Assembly (NCBI RefSeq): GCF_900090325.1
Contig: NZ_FMHW01000002.1
Location: 5,209,001-5,273,000, forward strand
Direction of reading: 5' to 3'
Source of the DNA: Micromonospora pallida
Lineage (GTDB): Bacteria > Actinomycetota > Actinomycetes > Mycobacteriales > Micromonosporaceae
DNA: 64,000 nucleotides
Part shown: positions 37,254-45,357 of the stretch, one piece after another
Layout: the number at the start of each line of letters is the position of its first letter
How positions within the stretch are numbered: position 1 is the first letter of the stretch
Program-made: the position numbers and the translations under genes
The notes under the pieces: model-generated
Seen by the model: only the letters and a program-made list of their open reading frames with translations
Told to the model about the DNA's origin: nothing
The model's database searches: none

Positions 37254-37904
37254 ATCGTCGCCGCCGCCAGTTCCGGCAGTTCGACGGCGCAGGCCCTGCA
37301 GTTCGCCGAGTCGTACGTCGCCGAGGACCTCGTCCTGCGCACCGCCCGCAGTCTCGCCGAGGAGGTGGGCGTCGACGCGGTGACCACCGGTGCCGGTGCC
37401 GCCCTGCGACTGCTCGCCGCCGCCGGCAGCGCCCGGGCGGTGGTGGAGATCGGCACCGGCACCGGGGTCAGCGGCGTCTGGCTGCTGCGCGGCATGCGTT
37501 CCGACGGTGTGCTGACCACGATCGACGTCGAGGTCGAGCACCAGCGGATCGCCCGCCGGATCTTCGCCGAGGCGGGCTTCCCGTCGGGGCGTACCCGCAT
37601 CATCGCCGGACGGGCCCTGGACGTCCTGCCCCGCCTCGCCGACGGCGCGTACGACATGGTGTTCGTCGACGCCGAGGTGACCGGGGTCAGCGCCTGCGTG
37701 GACGCCGCGCTGCGGCTGCTACGCCCGGGCGGGGTGCTCGCCGTGAACGGCGCCCTGGCCGGTGGGCGGATCGGCGACCCGGCCGCCCGGGATCTGGAGA
37801 CGGTGACCCTGCGCGAGACCATCAAGGCGCTCCGGGAGTCGGACGAGTGGGTGCCCGCCCTGCTCCCGGTCGGTCACGGCCTGCTGGCGGCCATCCGCTG
37901 CTGA
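37254..37904 (+). CDS. SAM-dependent O-methyltransferase (class I), start unresolved
   Basis: About 216 residues of an O-methyltransferase_3-type protein. It has SAM-binding VVEIGTGTGVSGVWLL near residue 63, LTTIDVEVEHQRIAR, FVDAEVTGVSACVDAALRLLRPGG, and a metal-dependent catechol-methyltransferase-like order of elements. It contains no conventional start. A good GGAGG (37243-37247) is followed 6 nt later by ATC (37254), and the GTG at 37247 is in another frame. An 11-base C run lies at 37232-37242. Either an ATC start or a small sequence error here is possible. TAGGCT near 37192 could be the -10 box. Confidence 0.78.
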   Translation: MVAAASSGSSTAQALQFAESYVAEDLVLRTARSLAEEVGVDAVTTGAGAALRLLAAAGSARAVVEIGTGTGVSGVWLLRGMRSDGVLTTIDVEVEHQRIARRIFAEAGFPSGRTRIIAGRALDVLPRLADGAYDMVFVDAEVTGVSACVDAALRLLRPGGVLAVNGALAGGRIGDPAARDLETVTLRETIKALRESDEWVPALLPVGHGLLAAIRC

Positions 37905-37935
37905 CCATCCCACCCGCTGCCTGCTCCGAACACCG

Positions 37936-37997
37936 CCGGCTCTGGGCGCCTGCGCCGCCAACTCTGGGTGCCCGTGCCACCGGCTCTGGGCGCCTGC
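37936..37997. repeat. Short tandem repeats before the terminator
   Basis: An 18-bp unit CCGGCTCTGGGCGCCTGC occurs exactly at 37936-37953 and 37980-37997, with a degenerate copy between them (37958-37977). It lies in the gap between the methyltransferase and aminopeptidase genes and abuts the stem-loop. Confidence 0.7.
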
Positions 37998-38045
37998 AGG
38001 GGTCCCCTCCTCATCAAAAAACGGTAGGAAGGGTCCCCTGCAGGC
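37992..38045. terminator. Bidirectional stem-loop, dispersed repeat type 1 (second copy)
   Basis: A 20-bp stem with two mismatches (37992-38011 and 38026-38045) and a 14-nt loop that differs by one base from the loop at 4569-4582. It lies between convergent genes, as does the first copy. Confidence 0.8.
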
Positions 38046-38063
38046 ACCTGACAGGCGTCCGGC

Positions 38064-39563
38064 TCAGCCCAGCGTCGCCAGCCAGCGCAGCAGCCCCCGT
38101 ACGCCCCAGCCGGTGGCGCCCTTGGCGAGTTCCCCCTTGGCGTCGGACGACCAGGCGGGCGCGGACATGTCGAAGTGGACCCAGCGGTCCCGCAGGTCAC
38201 CGGTGAACTCGCGGAGGTACAGGGCGGCGACCACCGAGCCCGCGCCCCGGGCGGGGGCGCTGTAGAAGTCGGCCAGGTCGCTGCCGAGGTACTCGACGTA
38301 GTCGCCGACCAACGGCATCCGCCAGGACTTCTCGCCCGCCTCGGCGGCGGTGCTGACCAGTGCCTCGGCCAGCCCGTCGTTGTCGGTGTAGAGCGCCGCG
38401 GTCCGCGAGCCCAACGCGATCGAGTTGGCGCCGGTGAGGGTGGCCAGGTCGACCAGCACGTCGGGGGCGAGGCGGTCCACCGCGTACGCGAGCGCGTCGG
38501 CGAGCACCAGCCGCCCCTCGGCGTCGGAGTTGGTGGACTCGCTGGTCAGCCCGCCGTAGTGCTGGATCACGTCGCCCGGGCGGAAGGCGGAGCCGCTGAC
38601 CGCGTTCTCGGCCAGCGGCGCGAGGGCGGTGACCCGCACCGGGAGGCGCAGCGCGGCGGCCCCGAGGGCGGCGCCGACGACGGCGGCCGCCCCCGCCATG
38701 TCCTTGCGCATGAGCTTCATCCCGGACAACGGCTTGATCGAGATGCCGCCGGTGTCGAAGGTGATGCCCTTGCCGACCAGCACCACGTGGGTCGTCGCGC
38801 CCTCCGGGTTCCAGCTCAGCTCGACCAGGCGCGGTCCCGTGGCCGAGCCGCCGCCGACGGCGAGGATGCCGCCGAAGCCCGCTTCGGCGAGCTCGTCGGG
38901 CTGCCAGACCCGCAGGTTCACCTCGGGCAGGTCGGCGGCGACCGCGGCGACCTGGCCGGCGAACCACTCCGGGTTCTTCACGGAGGACGGCATGTTGGTC
39001 AGGTCCCGGGCGAAGCAGGTCATCCGGGCGGTGGTCCGGGCCGTGTCGAGGACGGCGGCGTACCGCTCCGGCTCGTCCACCGCGATCTCCAGCTCGGCCA
39101 GCGCCGGGGTCGGCTTGGCGTCGGTCAACCGGAACCGGTAGGAGCCCAGCAGCGCCCCCTCGGCCAGACCACGCACCGCTGCGGGCGGGGCGTCGGCCGG
39201 CAGGGCCACCGTGGCCCCCGGTTCCTCGGCGAGGGTGCGGACCAGCGCGGCCCCGGCGGCCCGCCAGCCGGCCTCGTCGCCGTCGCCGACTCCGAGCAAC
39301 AGCAGCCGTACGGGGGAACGCAGGGGGCGGAGGTGCACGCGGGTCTCACCGGCGGCCCCGGTCAGCGCCGCCGCCGGCAGCAGGGCGGTGGCCTCGGCGA
39401 CCAGGTCGTCGGGGAGCGTTGTCGCGGTAGGGATCAGCGCCGCCGGGACCTCCGCCCCCTCGACGCTTCGGACAGGCAGAACGAGGGTGTCGAACCGGTC
39501 GGAACCAGTTACCAGACGGATGTCCAGCACGCTTTGCCGTACCTCCAGGGATTCCAGGGACAC
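38064..39563 (-). CDS. pepA: Leucyl aminopeptidase (PepA)
   Basis: A 499-residue M17 metallo-aminopeptidase that removes N-terminal residues, mainly Leu, from peptides in the cytoplasm. The catalytic C-terminal domain shows VGKGITFDTGG near residue 265, the metal-binding MKLMRKDMAGAAAV, and the family signature NSDAEGRLVLADAL near residue 345. The C-terminal WVHFDMSAPAW is also conserved. The N-terminal macro-like domain is Ala-rich. It converges on the methyltransferase gene across repeat-type terminators. Confidence 0.95.
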   Translation of the reverse strand: MSLESLEVRQSVLDIRLVTGSDRFDTLVLPVRSVEGAEVPAALIPTATTLPDDLVAEATALLPAAALTGAAGETRVHLRPLRSPVRLLLLGVGDGDEAGWRAAGAALVRTLAEEPGATVALPADAPPAAVRGLAEGALLGSYRFRLTDAKPTPALAELEIAVDEPERYAAVLDTARTTARMTCFARDLTNMPSSVKNPEWFAGQVAAVAADLPEVNLRVWQPDELAEAGFGGILAVGGGSATGPRLVELSWNPEGATTHVVLVGKGITFDTGGISIKPLSGMKLMRKDMAGAAAVVGAALGAAALRLPVRVTALAPLAENAVSGSAFRPGDVIQHYGGLTSESTNSDAEGRLVLADALAYAVDRLAPDVLVDLATLTGANSIALGSRTAALYTDNDGLAEALVSTAAEAGEKSWRMPLVGDYVEYLGSDLADFYSAPARGAGSVVAALYLREFTGDLRDRWVHFDMSAPAWSSDAKGELAKGATGWGVRGLLRWLATLG

Positions 39564-39647
39564 GAAGAGCCTGAGCCACCGGCGGACCGGTGGCTCAGGT
39601 TCTTCCGGACCACCCGGGCGGCGGACGCCACCCGGGCCACTCCTCCA

Positions 39648-39815
39648 TCAGCCGGCGGCTGCCTTCAACGCGTCACCGAGCGCGTTGGCCTCGTCGGGAG
39701 TCATCTCGACGACGAGCCGGCCACCACCCTCCAGCGGAACCCGCATGACGATGCCCCGGCCCTCCTTGGTGACCTCCAGCGGACCGTCGCCCGTCCGCGG
39801 CTTCATCGCCGCCAT
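39648..39815 (-). CDS. DUF3117 small protein
   Basis: A 55-residue protein beginning MAAMKPRTGDGPLEVTKEGRG and ending EANALGDALKAAAG. This small domain is almost confined to Actinobacteria; its function is unknown. ATG 39815 has GGGGAG 9 nt upstream, which favours it over an in-frame start further upstream. It lies just upstream of pepA on the same strand. Confidence 0.9.
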   Translation of the reverse strand: MAAMKPRTGDGPLEVTKEGRGIVMRVPLEGGGRLVVEMTPDEANALGDALKAAAG

Positions 39816-40005
39816 GTTGTCTCCCCTCAGACCTACACCAGGGTCGGTGGGTTGCCCCACAGCCACTACGCGTTAACCCACCACGCGCCGACGCGCGGTG
39901 CTGACCAACGATTTTCCCTGATGAACACCGCCGGACCCAAACCGAAGCAGCATTGATGTAACAGCGACTAGCATATCCCGAGCCGGGCTGTCACAATGTG
40001 CGGTC

Positions 40006-40824
40006 ATGCAGGCACGGTCGGCACTCTTCGACCTGTACGGCGACCACCTCCGCCCCCGGGGCGGTCGGGCACCGGTTGCCGCCCTGGTCAAACTGCTCGC
40101 GCCCCTCGGTATCGCACCCCCGGCCGTGCGTACCGCGGTCTCCCGAATGGTGCGTCAGGGCTGGCTGGACCCGATCCGACTCGCCACCGGACCGGGTTAC
40201 ACGATCACCCCGAAAGCCGCCCGCCGGCTGGACGAGGCCGCCTCCCGGATCTACCGCACCGCCCGGTCCGGCTGGGACGGCCGGTTCGACCTGGTCGTGC
40301 TCGACGCACCAGCCGGCCGGCGGGAACGGCAGCGGCTCGCCACCACCCTACGCTTCCTGGGCTACGGCACCCTCGACGAGCAGACCTGGATCGCCACCCG
40401 GGCCGCCGAGGACGTCGAGGCCGTGCTGGTCGAGGCCGGGGTCCGGTTCGAGCGGTTCGCGGCCATCCACGCCGCCGGCACGCCGGGCGCGGTGGCCATG
40501 GTCCGGCGCGCCTGGGATCTCGCCGAGATCGGCCAGGCGTACGAGGACTTCGTCGCCGAACAGCGCCCGCTGGTGGGCACGATCAATGCCCGCAGCGGTG
40601 ACGAGGAGGCGTACGCGGCGCGATTCCGGCTCGTGCACGCGTGGCGTACCTTCCTGTTCAAGGATCCGCAGTTGCCCCCGGCCCTGCTGCCCGAGCGCTG
40701 GCCCGGTACCAGCGCCGCCAGTTTCTTCGACCGGCACGCCGCCCGGCTCCGTCCGGCCGCCGACCGGTACGTGGAGCAGTGCCTCGACCTCGGCAACCGT
40801 GCCGTACGACAGAAGGGTCGTTAG
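40006..40824 (+). CDS. PaaX-family transcriptional repressor
   Basis: A 272-residue PaaX-like regulator. The N-terminal winged helix (residues 1-70) has ALFDLYGDHLRPRGG and IAPPAVRTAVSRMVRQGWL, a central domain contains GRFDLVVLDAP, and the C-terminal helical domain contains VHAWRTFLFKDPQLPPALLPERWPG. PaaX represses phenylacetate catabolism genes in response to phenylacetyl-CoA. The next gene, 4 nt downstream, is an enoyl-CoA hydratase/isomerase, which fits. A CACAAT box lies 9 nt before the ATG. Confidence 0.9.
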   Translation: MQARSALFDLYGDHLRPRGGRAPVAALVKLLAPLGIAPPAVRTAVSRMVRQGWLDPIRLATGPGYTITPKAARRLDEAASRIYRTARSGWDGRFDLVVLDAPAGRRERQRLATTLRFLGYGTLDEQTWIATRAAEDVEAVLVEAGVRFERFAAIHAAGTPGAVAMVRRAWDLAEIGQAYEDFVAEQRPLVGTINARSGDEEAYAARFRLVHAWRTFLFKDPQLPPALLPERWPGTSAASFFDRHAARLRPAADRYVEQCLDLGNRAVRQKGR

Positions 40825-40828
40825 AGAC

Positions 40829-41620
40829 GTGACCGAGCCGCTCCTGGTCGACCGCACCGACGCGGTCGTCACCCTGACGCTGAACCGCCCCACGGCCATG
40901 AACGCGCTCGACGTCGCGCTCAAGGAGGCCCTCCGGGACGTCCTGACCGAGCTGGAGGTCGACCGGTCCTGCCGGGCGGTGGTGCTCGCCGGGGCGGGCG
41001 GCCAGTTCAGCGCCGGTCAGGACCTGCGCGAGCACGTGACGACCCTGGAGACGACCAAGGGCAACCCGCTGGCCACCGTCGGCGCCCACTACAACCCGAT
41101 CGCCGCCCGCCTGGCGAACCTGCCCAAGCCGGTGGTGGCGGCGGTACGGGGCATGGCCGCCGGGGCCGGGGCGTCGCTCGCCTTCCTCGCCGACATCCGG
41201 ATCGGCGGGCCGAAGACCAGCTTCCTGATGGCGTTCGCCAAGGTGGGGCTGGCCGCCGACACCGGCGCGTCCTGGACGCTGCCCCGGCTGGTCGGCCACG
41301 CCAAGGCGATCGAGCTGCTGATGCTGGCCGAGCCGGTACGCGCCGAGGAGGCCCGCCATCTCGGGCTGCTCAACCAGCTCGTGGACGACGACGAGCAGGT
41401 GCTGCCGACGGCACAGGAGTTGGCCGCCCGGCTGGCCGCCGGTCCGACCGTCGCGTACGGGGCGATCAAGCGCCAGCTCTCCATCGCCGACGCCGGCACC
41501 CTCGCCGACGCGCTGGCCGCCGAGGCGCAGGCGCAGACGATCTGCGGTGGCACCGTCGACCACCGCGCGTCCACCCTCGCCTTCGTACGCAAGGAGAAGC
41601 CGGTCTACGAGGGGCGCTGA
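40829..41620 (+). CDS. Enoyl-CoA hydratase/isomerase (PaaG/PaaB-like)
   Basis: A 263-residue crotonase-fold enzyme. It has NRPTAMNALD, AGAGGQFSAGQDLREH (oxyanion hole), GMAAGAGASLAFLADIRI (second oxyanion hole) and FAKVGLAADTGASWTLPRLVG with the catalytic acidic position replaced by Asp. This GLAADTGAS segment is typical of the phenylacetate-pathway PaaG/PaaB-like group. GTG at 40829 follows the paaX-like stop by 4 nt, so the two genes are probably one operon. Confidence 0.87.
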   Translation: MTEPLLVDRTDAVVTLTLNRPTAMNALDVALKEALRDVLTELEVDRSCRAVVLAGAGGQFSAGQDLREHVTTLETTKGNPLATVGAHYNPIAARLANLPKPVVAAVRGMAAGAGASLAFLADIRIGGPKTSFLMAFAKVGLAADTGASWTLPRLVGHAKAIELLMLAEPVRAEEARHLGLLNQLVDDDEQVLPTAQELAARLAAGPTVAYGAIKRQLSIADAGTLADALAAEAQAQTICGGTVDHRASTLAFVRKEKPVYEGR

Positions 41621-41642
41621 CCCTCCAGGGCGGTCCGTCGAG

Positions 41643-41735
41643 CCCGGCGCTCCGCCGGGTCGGGCGCTCCGGCGGTCGGGCGATTTTGCGGCAGGTCGGG
41701 CTCATTCCGACGCGGGACACCCCGACTTGCCGCAA
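41643..41735. terminator. Two stem-loops between convergent genes
   Basis: The first hairpin is CCCGGCG-CTC-CGCCGGG (41643-41659). The second is a 15-bp stem with one G-T wobble, arms 41686-41700 and 41721-41735, with a 20-nt loop. The second is preceded by TTTT and reads as a terminator on the minus strand too. Its long, exact arms suggest another dispersed repeat family. Confidence 0.7.
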
Positions 41736-41752
41736 CCGGAGTGGATCACGGG

Positions 41753-42505
41753 TCAGCGGGCGACGTAACCGCCGTCGATCGGGACGGTGTGCCCGGTGAT
41801 CCAGGCCGCGTCGTCGGAGGCGAGGAAGGCGACCACGGCGGCGACGTCCTCCGGGGTGGGGATGCCGGGCTTCGGGTTGAACGACTCCATCTCCTGGCGC
41901 ATCTGCGCCGGATCCGGCGCGTTCTCGATGAAGTTCTCGACCAGCGGGGTCATGACCACGGTCGGGGCGATCGCGTTGATCCGGATGTTGCGGGCCGCGT
42001 ACTCGACCGCCGCCGACCGGGTCAGCCCGACGATCCCGGCCTTGCTGAAGGTGTACGGCGAAATGTTCTCCTGGGCGGCCAGCGCGGTGGTCGACGAGGT
42101 GTTCACGATCGCCCCGCCCCCAGCGTGCAGCAACGCCTCGATGCCGTACTTGAGCACGTAGAAGACGCCGTCGCCGTTGATCCGCCGGACCCGTTCCCAG
42201 TTGTCCAGGTCCATCTCGTGCAGGGGCTGCTGCCGGCCGTCGATACCTGCGTTGTTGAAGATCACGTCGATCCGGCCGTACCGCTGGAGGGCCTCGGCGA
42301 TGCCCTGCTCGACGGAGGCGGGGTCGCCGGTGTTGACCGTCACCGCCTGGGCGTCCGGCAGCTCCCCGGCCATCCGCGTGGCGCCCTCGGTGTTGATGTC
42401 GGCGATCGCCACGCGGGCCCCCTCGCTGGCGAACCGCCGCGCGGTGGCGGCGCCCAGCCCGGACGCGCCGCCGGTGACGAAGACGACCTTGTCCTGGAAG
42501 CGCAT
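41753..42505 (-). CDS. Short-chain dehydrogenase (glucose dehydrogenase-like)
   Basis: A 250-residue classical SDR. NAD-binding TGGASGLGAATAR is near residue 12, then NNAGIDG, NTSSTTAL with the catalytic Ser, YTFSKAG with Tyr-Lys, and the C-terminus TGHTVPIDGGYVAR. The family reduces or oxidises sugars, steroids or acyl carbonyls; no specific substrate can be assigned. It ends close to the terminator shared with the enoyl-CoA hydratase gene. Confidence 0.88.
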   Translation of the reverse strand: MRFQDKVVFVTGGASGLGAATARRFASEGARVAIADINTEGATRMAGELPDAQAVTVNTGDPASVEQGIAEALQRYGRIDVIFNNAGIDGRQQPLHEMDLDNWERVRRINGDGVFYVLKYGIEALLHAGGGAIVNTSSTTALAAQENISPYTFSKAGIVGLTRSAAVEYAARNIRINAIAPTVVMTPLVENFIENAPDPAQMRQEMESFNPKPGIPTPEDVAAVVAFLASDDAAWITGHTVPIDGGYVAR

Positions 42506-42609
42506 CGGCGCCCCTCTCCCGCGCCCACGCGGTCAGCCCGCTGGTCGCGTACCGGGAGAGCCGACGGTGCGCCGGCTCCTCGCCGGCCCGTTACCCGCGC
42601 GCCGGGACG

Positions 42610-43233
42610 CTAGTCGTCCTCCTCCGGGTCCTGGTTGGCCTCGGCACCCAGCACGTACGCCTGCATGGCCAGTTCGTCCCCGCTCGGCGAGACGTACGCG
42701 GGCAGCTCCCGGGGACCCAGCTCGCGCACGTACGACCAGAAGATCCGGACCGCCTCGGCCGGGCTCGCCGCCTCGATCGGCAGGTCCAGGCTGACCAGCC
42801 AGGTCCGTCGGGGTGGCGGTGGCCCGAGCCGGTCGGCCAGCGCCCGCCAGCGGTCGGCGGTGAGCGGGGTGAGCGAGTCGTGGAACACCAGCCCGTCGAC
42901 CGGCAGCGGCTCGTCGAGGAGCCGCCGGGTGTACGCCACCACCAGCGGCGTCACGTCCTCGTCCGGATCGGGGTCGTCCGGGTCCCGCTCGACGCCCACC
43001 CCGGACTCGACCCGGCCGAGCGCCACCAGGTACGCCGGTTCACCGTCGACGACCACCGCGACCGGGTCGCCGGGGGACGGCCGTCGGTCGGTCTCCAGCC
43101 CGGTCAGCTCGAGCGTGTCGTGCTGGACGAGCCGCTCGGCCTCGTACCGGTCGGCGGAGATCAGCACCGCCCAGGCGCGGTCGGCGCCGGGGACGGTCAG
43201 TCGCCCCGGGTCGGCGAGGTCGATTTCGGTCAT
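42610..43233 (-). CDS. Hypothetical acidic protein
   Basis: A 207-residue soluble protein, not recognised. The N-terminal part (DRAWAVLISADRYEAERLVQHDTLELTG, then GDPVAVVVDGEPAYLVALGRVE) has the look of a small beta-barrel domain. The C-terminal half is conserved-looking (FWSYVRELGPRELPAYVSPSGDELAMQAYVLG), followed by an acidic tail DPEEDD. ATG 43233 is used; ATG 43242 is nine bases upstream. It lies 13 bp after the glycosylase gene and is probably co-transcribed with it. Confidence 0.7.
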   Translation of the reverse strand: MTEIDLADPGRLTVPGADRAWAVLISADRYEAERLVQHDTLELTGLETDRRPSPGDPVAVVVDGEPAYLVALGRVESGVGVERDPDDPDPDEDVTPLVVAYTRRLLDEPLPVDGLVFHDSLTPLTADRWRALADRLGPPPPRRTWLVSLDLPIEAASPAEAVRIFWSYVRELGPRELPAYVSPSGDELAMQAYVLGAEANQDPEEDD

Positions 43234-43246
43234 ACCCGCCATCCCA

Positions 43247-43837
43247 TCACGCCGCCGGGGCGAGGACGACGTGACAGCCGGTCAGGTGGTCGTCGACCAT
43301 GCCGGTGGCCTGCATCAGCGCGTACGCGGTGGTCGGCCCGACGAAGCGGAAGCCGCGCTTCTTGAGCGCCCGGGCAAGCGCGGTCGACTCGGGCGTCACC
43401 GCCGGCACGTCGGCCAGCCGACCCAGCCGGGACACCCGGGCGGGTGGGGCGAAGGACCAGAGCAGCGCGGAGAGCCCCTCGGGCAGGTCGAGCGCGGCCC
43501 GCGCGTTGGCGATCGCCGCCTCGATCTTGGCCCGGTTGCGGACGATGCCCGCGTCGGCGAGCAGACGGGTCACATCGGCCTCGCCGTAGCCGGCGACGGC
43601 GGCGATCCGGAAGTCGTCGAAGGCATGTCGGAACGCGGCGCGCTTGCGCAGGATGGTCAGCCAGGAGAGGCCGGACTGGAACGCCTCCAGCGTGATCCGC
43701 TCGAAGAGGGCGTCGTCACCGCGCAGCGGCCGCCCCCACTCCCCGTCGTGGTAGGCCGCGTAGTCCGGGGCGCCCGCTCCCCAGCCGCAGCGGGCCAGGC
43801 CGTCCGCGCCGGTCACCAGGTCGTTCACGGCGTCCAC
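43247..43837 (-). CDS. tag: DNA-3-methyladenine glycosylase I
   Basis: A 196-residue Tag enzyme, which excises 3-methyladenine from alkylated DNA. The N-terminal RCGWG with Cys, YHDGEWGRPL with His, FQSGLSWLTILRKR and the C-terminal DDHLTGCH provide the Zn-binding Cys/His set and the base-recognition regions of the family. GFRFVGPTTAYALMQATGMV is also conserved. Confidence 0.93.
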   Translation of the reverse strand: MDAVNDLVTGADGLARCGWGAGAPDYAAYHDGEWGRPLRGDDALFERITLEAFQSGLSWLTILRKRAAFRHAFDDFRIAAVAGYGEADVTRLLADAGIVRNRAKIEAAIANARAALDLPEGLSALLWSFAPPARVSRLGRLADVPAVTPESTALARALKKRGFRFVGPTTAYALMQATGMVDDHLTGCHVVLAPAA

Positions 43838-43895
43838 CGTAGGTCACCTGCCCCTGGGCCATTGCCTCGGCCCGCCGGCCTGCCTATCGTTCTTG

Positions 43896-43909
43896 TTACC
43901 GGCTGGTAA
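43896..43909. promoter_or_regulatory. TTACC-N4-GGTAA inverted repeat, probable operator
   Basis: Arms at 43896-43900 and 43905-43909 with a 4-nt spacer, 25 bp before the fatty acid hydroxylase start. The same half-sites and spacing occur at 294-307 before the acyl-CoA dehydrogenase gene. Confidence 0.5.
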
Positions 43910-43934
43910 ATCCGACGGTGAGGGGCGCGGCCCG

Positions 43935-44780
43935 ATGAAGGAGTTCCCGGACGTCATTGCCTGGTCGATTCCGGCCTTCCTGCTGCTGATCGTGCTGGAA
44001 CGGGTCTCCTACCTGCTGCATCGCGACGACGGCGAAGTCGGCTACTCGGCGGCGGACACCGCCACCAGCCTGGCCATGGGGCTGGGCAGTGTCGGGGCGG
44101 ACCTGCTCTGGAAGATCCCGATCGCCGCCGCGTACGCGCTGCTGTACGCGCTCACCCCGCTACGGGTGGTCGAGGTCTGGTGGACCTGGCCGCTCATCCT
44201 GGTCGCGCAGGACTTCTTCTACTACTGGTCGCACCGGGGCCACCACGTGGTCCGGATCCTCTGGGCCACGCACGTGGTGCACCACTCCTCGGAACGGTTC
44301 AACCTCTCCACCGCGCTACGCCAGCCCTGGACGAGCGTGGCGGGTTGGCTCTTCTACGTGCCGCTGGTCCTCGCCGGGGTGCATCCCGCGGTGGTGGCCT
44401 TCTGCGGTTCGGTCAACCTGCTCTACCAGTTCTGGATCCACACCGAGCGGATCGACCGGATGCCCCGGTGGTTCGAGGCGGTCTTCAACACTCCGTCCCA
44501 CCACCGGGTGCACCACGCCTCCCAGGGCGGCTACCTGGATCGCAACTTCGGCGGCATCCTGATCGTCTGGGACCGGCTCTTCGGCACCTTCGCCCCGGAG
44601 CGGGAACGCTGCGTCTACGGCCTGACCACGAACATCGCCACCCACAACCCGCTGCGGGTCGCGTTCCACGAGTACGTCGCGATCGCCCGGGACGTCCGGG
44701 CCGCGATGTCCTGGCGGCACCGTGCCGGCCACCTACTCCGCTCTCCCGGCTGGCACCCCGACCCGGGCGACGGTTCCTGA
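43935..44780 (+). CDS. Fatty acid hydroxylase/sterol desaturase family membrane protein
   Basis: A 281-residue di-iron membrane enzyme with about four to five hydrophobic segments. The histidine clusters that bind iron are present: HRGHH near residue 101, HVVHHSS near residue 115, and HRVHH near residue 195. The family hydroxylates or desaturates fatty acyl or sterol chains using O2. ATG 43935 is chosen with GAGGGG 9 nt upstream; an earlier in-frame GTG-type start would cover the operator. The possible shared operator with an acyl-CoA dehydrogenase suggests lipid-responsive control. Confidence 0.88.
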   Translation: MKEFPDVIAWSIPAFLLLIVLERVSYLLHRDDGEVGYSAADTATSLAMGLGSVGADLLWKIPIAAAYALLYALTPLRVVEVWWTWPLILVAQDFFYYWSHRGHHVVRILWATHVVHHSSERFNLSTALRQPWTSVAGWLFYVPLVLAGVHPAVVAFCGSVNLLYQFWIHTERIDRMPRWFEAVFNTPSHHRVHHASQGGYLDRNFGGILIVWDRLFGTFAPERERCVYGLTTNIATHNPLRVAFHEYVAIARDVRAAMSWRHRAGHLLRSPGWHPDPGDGS

Positions 44781-44859
44781 CCGGCCGGCAGTTCCGACCG
44801 GGCCCGCCGTTCTCGACCGCAGCCCGCCGGCCGGGGACACCCCGACCCGGGCGTCCCGG

Positions 44860-45357
44860 TCAGGGCAGGCGGCCCTGCTCGACGAGCCGGCCGAACTTCT
44901 TCAGGGCCCGGGTCAGGCTGATCTTCGAGCCGGGCCAGAGCACCGGCCAGGCGACCCGGCCAGCTGCCCCACCGGGCAGGTGGAACCACTCGTGCCACAC
45001 CACCTGGGTCCGGTTTCCCTCCATCGGGGTGCAGCGCAGCACACCGGGGCCGCGCAGCAGCCGCCCGCAGTGGACCACCCCCACCTCGTACGGCGCGTCG
45101 ACCCGGACCACCCGCATCTTGTCGCGGAGCGCCGCCGGCCCGATCGCGGTGACCGCCTCGATCAGGCTCCCCTCGCCGCCGTCCCCCTCGACGACCCGGA
45201 CCCGGGTGAACGGAATCCAGTCCGACTGTCGTTCCCAGGCGGTGAAGGCGGCGAACACCCGCTCGGCGGGCGCGTCGATGATCACTGTCGCGGTGACCTC
45301 ACCGGCTCCGGGCTGGGCCGCCTGACGGAGTTCCCCGCTGCCTTCCGCCGCGGTCAC
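44860..45357 (-). CDS. SRPBCC/polyketide cyclase-like protein
   Basis: A 165-residue START-like domain protein. The segment EVTATVIIDAPAERVFAAFTAWERQSDWIPFTRVRVVEGDGGEGSLI is the typical first half, and the C-terminal helix LTRALKKFGRLVEQGR closes the hydrophobic pocket. Members bind lipids or aromatic ligands, and many are of unknown function. GTG at 45357 overlaps the upstream stop as GTGA, so it is translationally coupled to the DivIVA-like gene. Confidence 0.82.
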   Translation of the reverse strand: MTAAEGSGELRQAAQPGAGEVTATVIIDAPAERVFAAFTAWERQSDWIPFTRVRVVEGDGGEGSLIEAVTAIGPAALRDKMRVVRVDAPYEVGVVHCGRLLRGPGVLRCTPMEGNRTQVVWHEWFHLPGGAAGRVAWPVLWPGSKISLTRALKKFGRLVEQGRLP

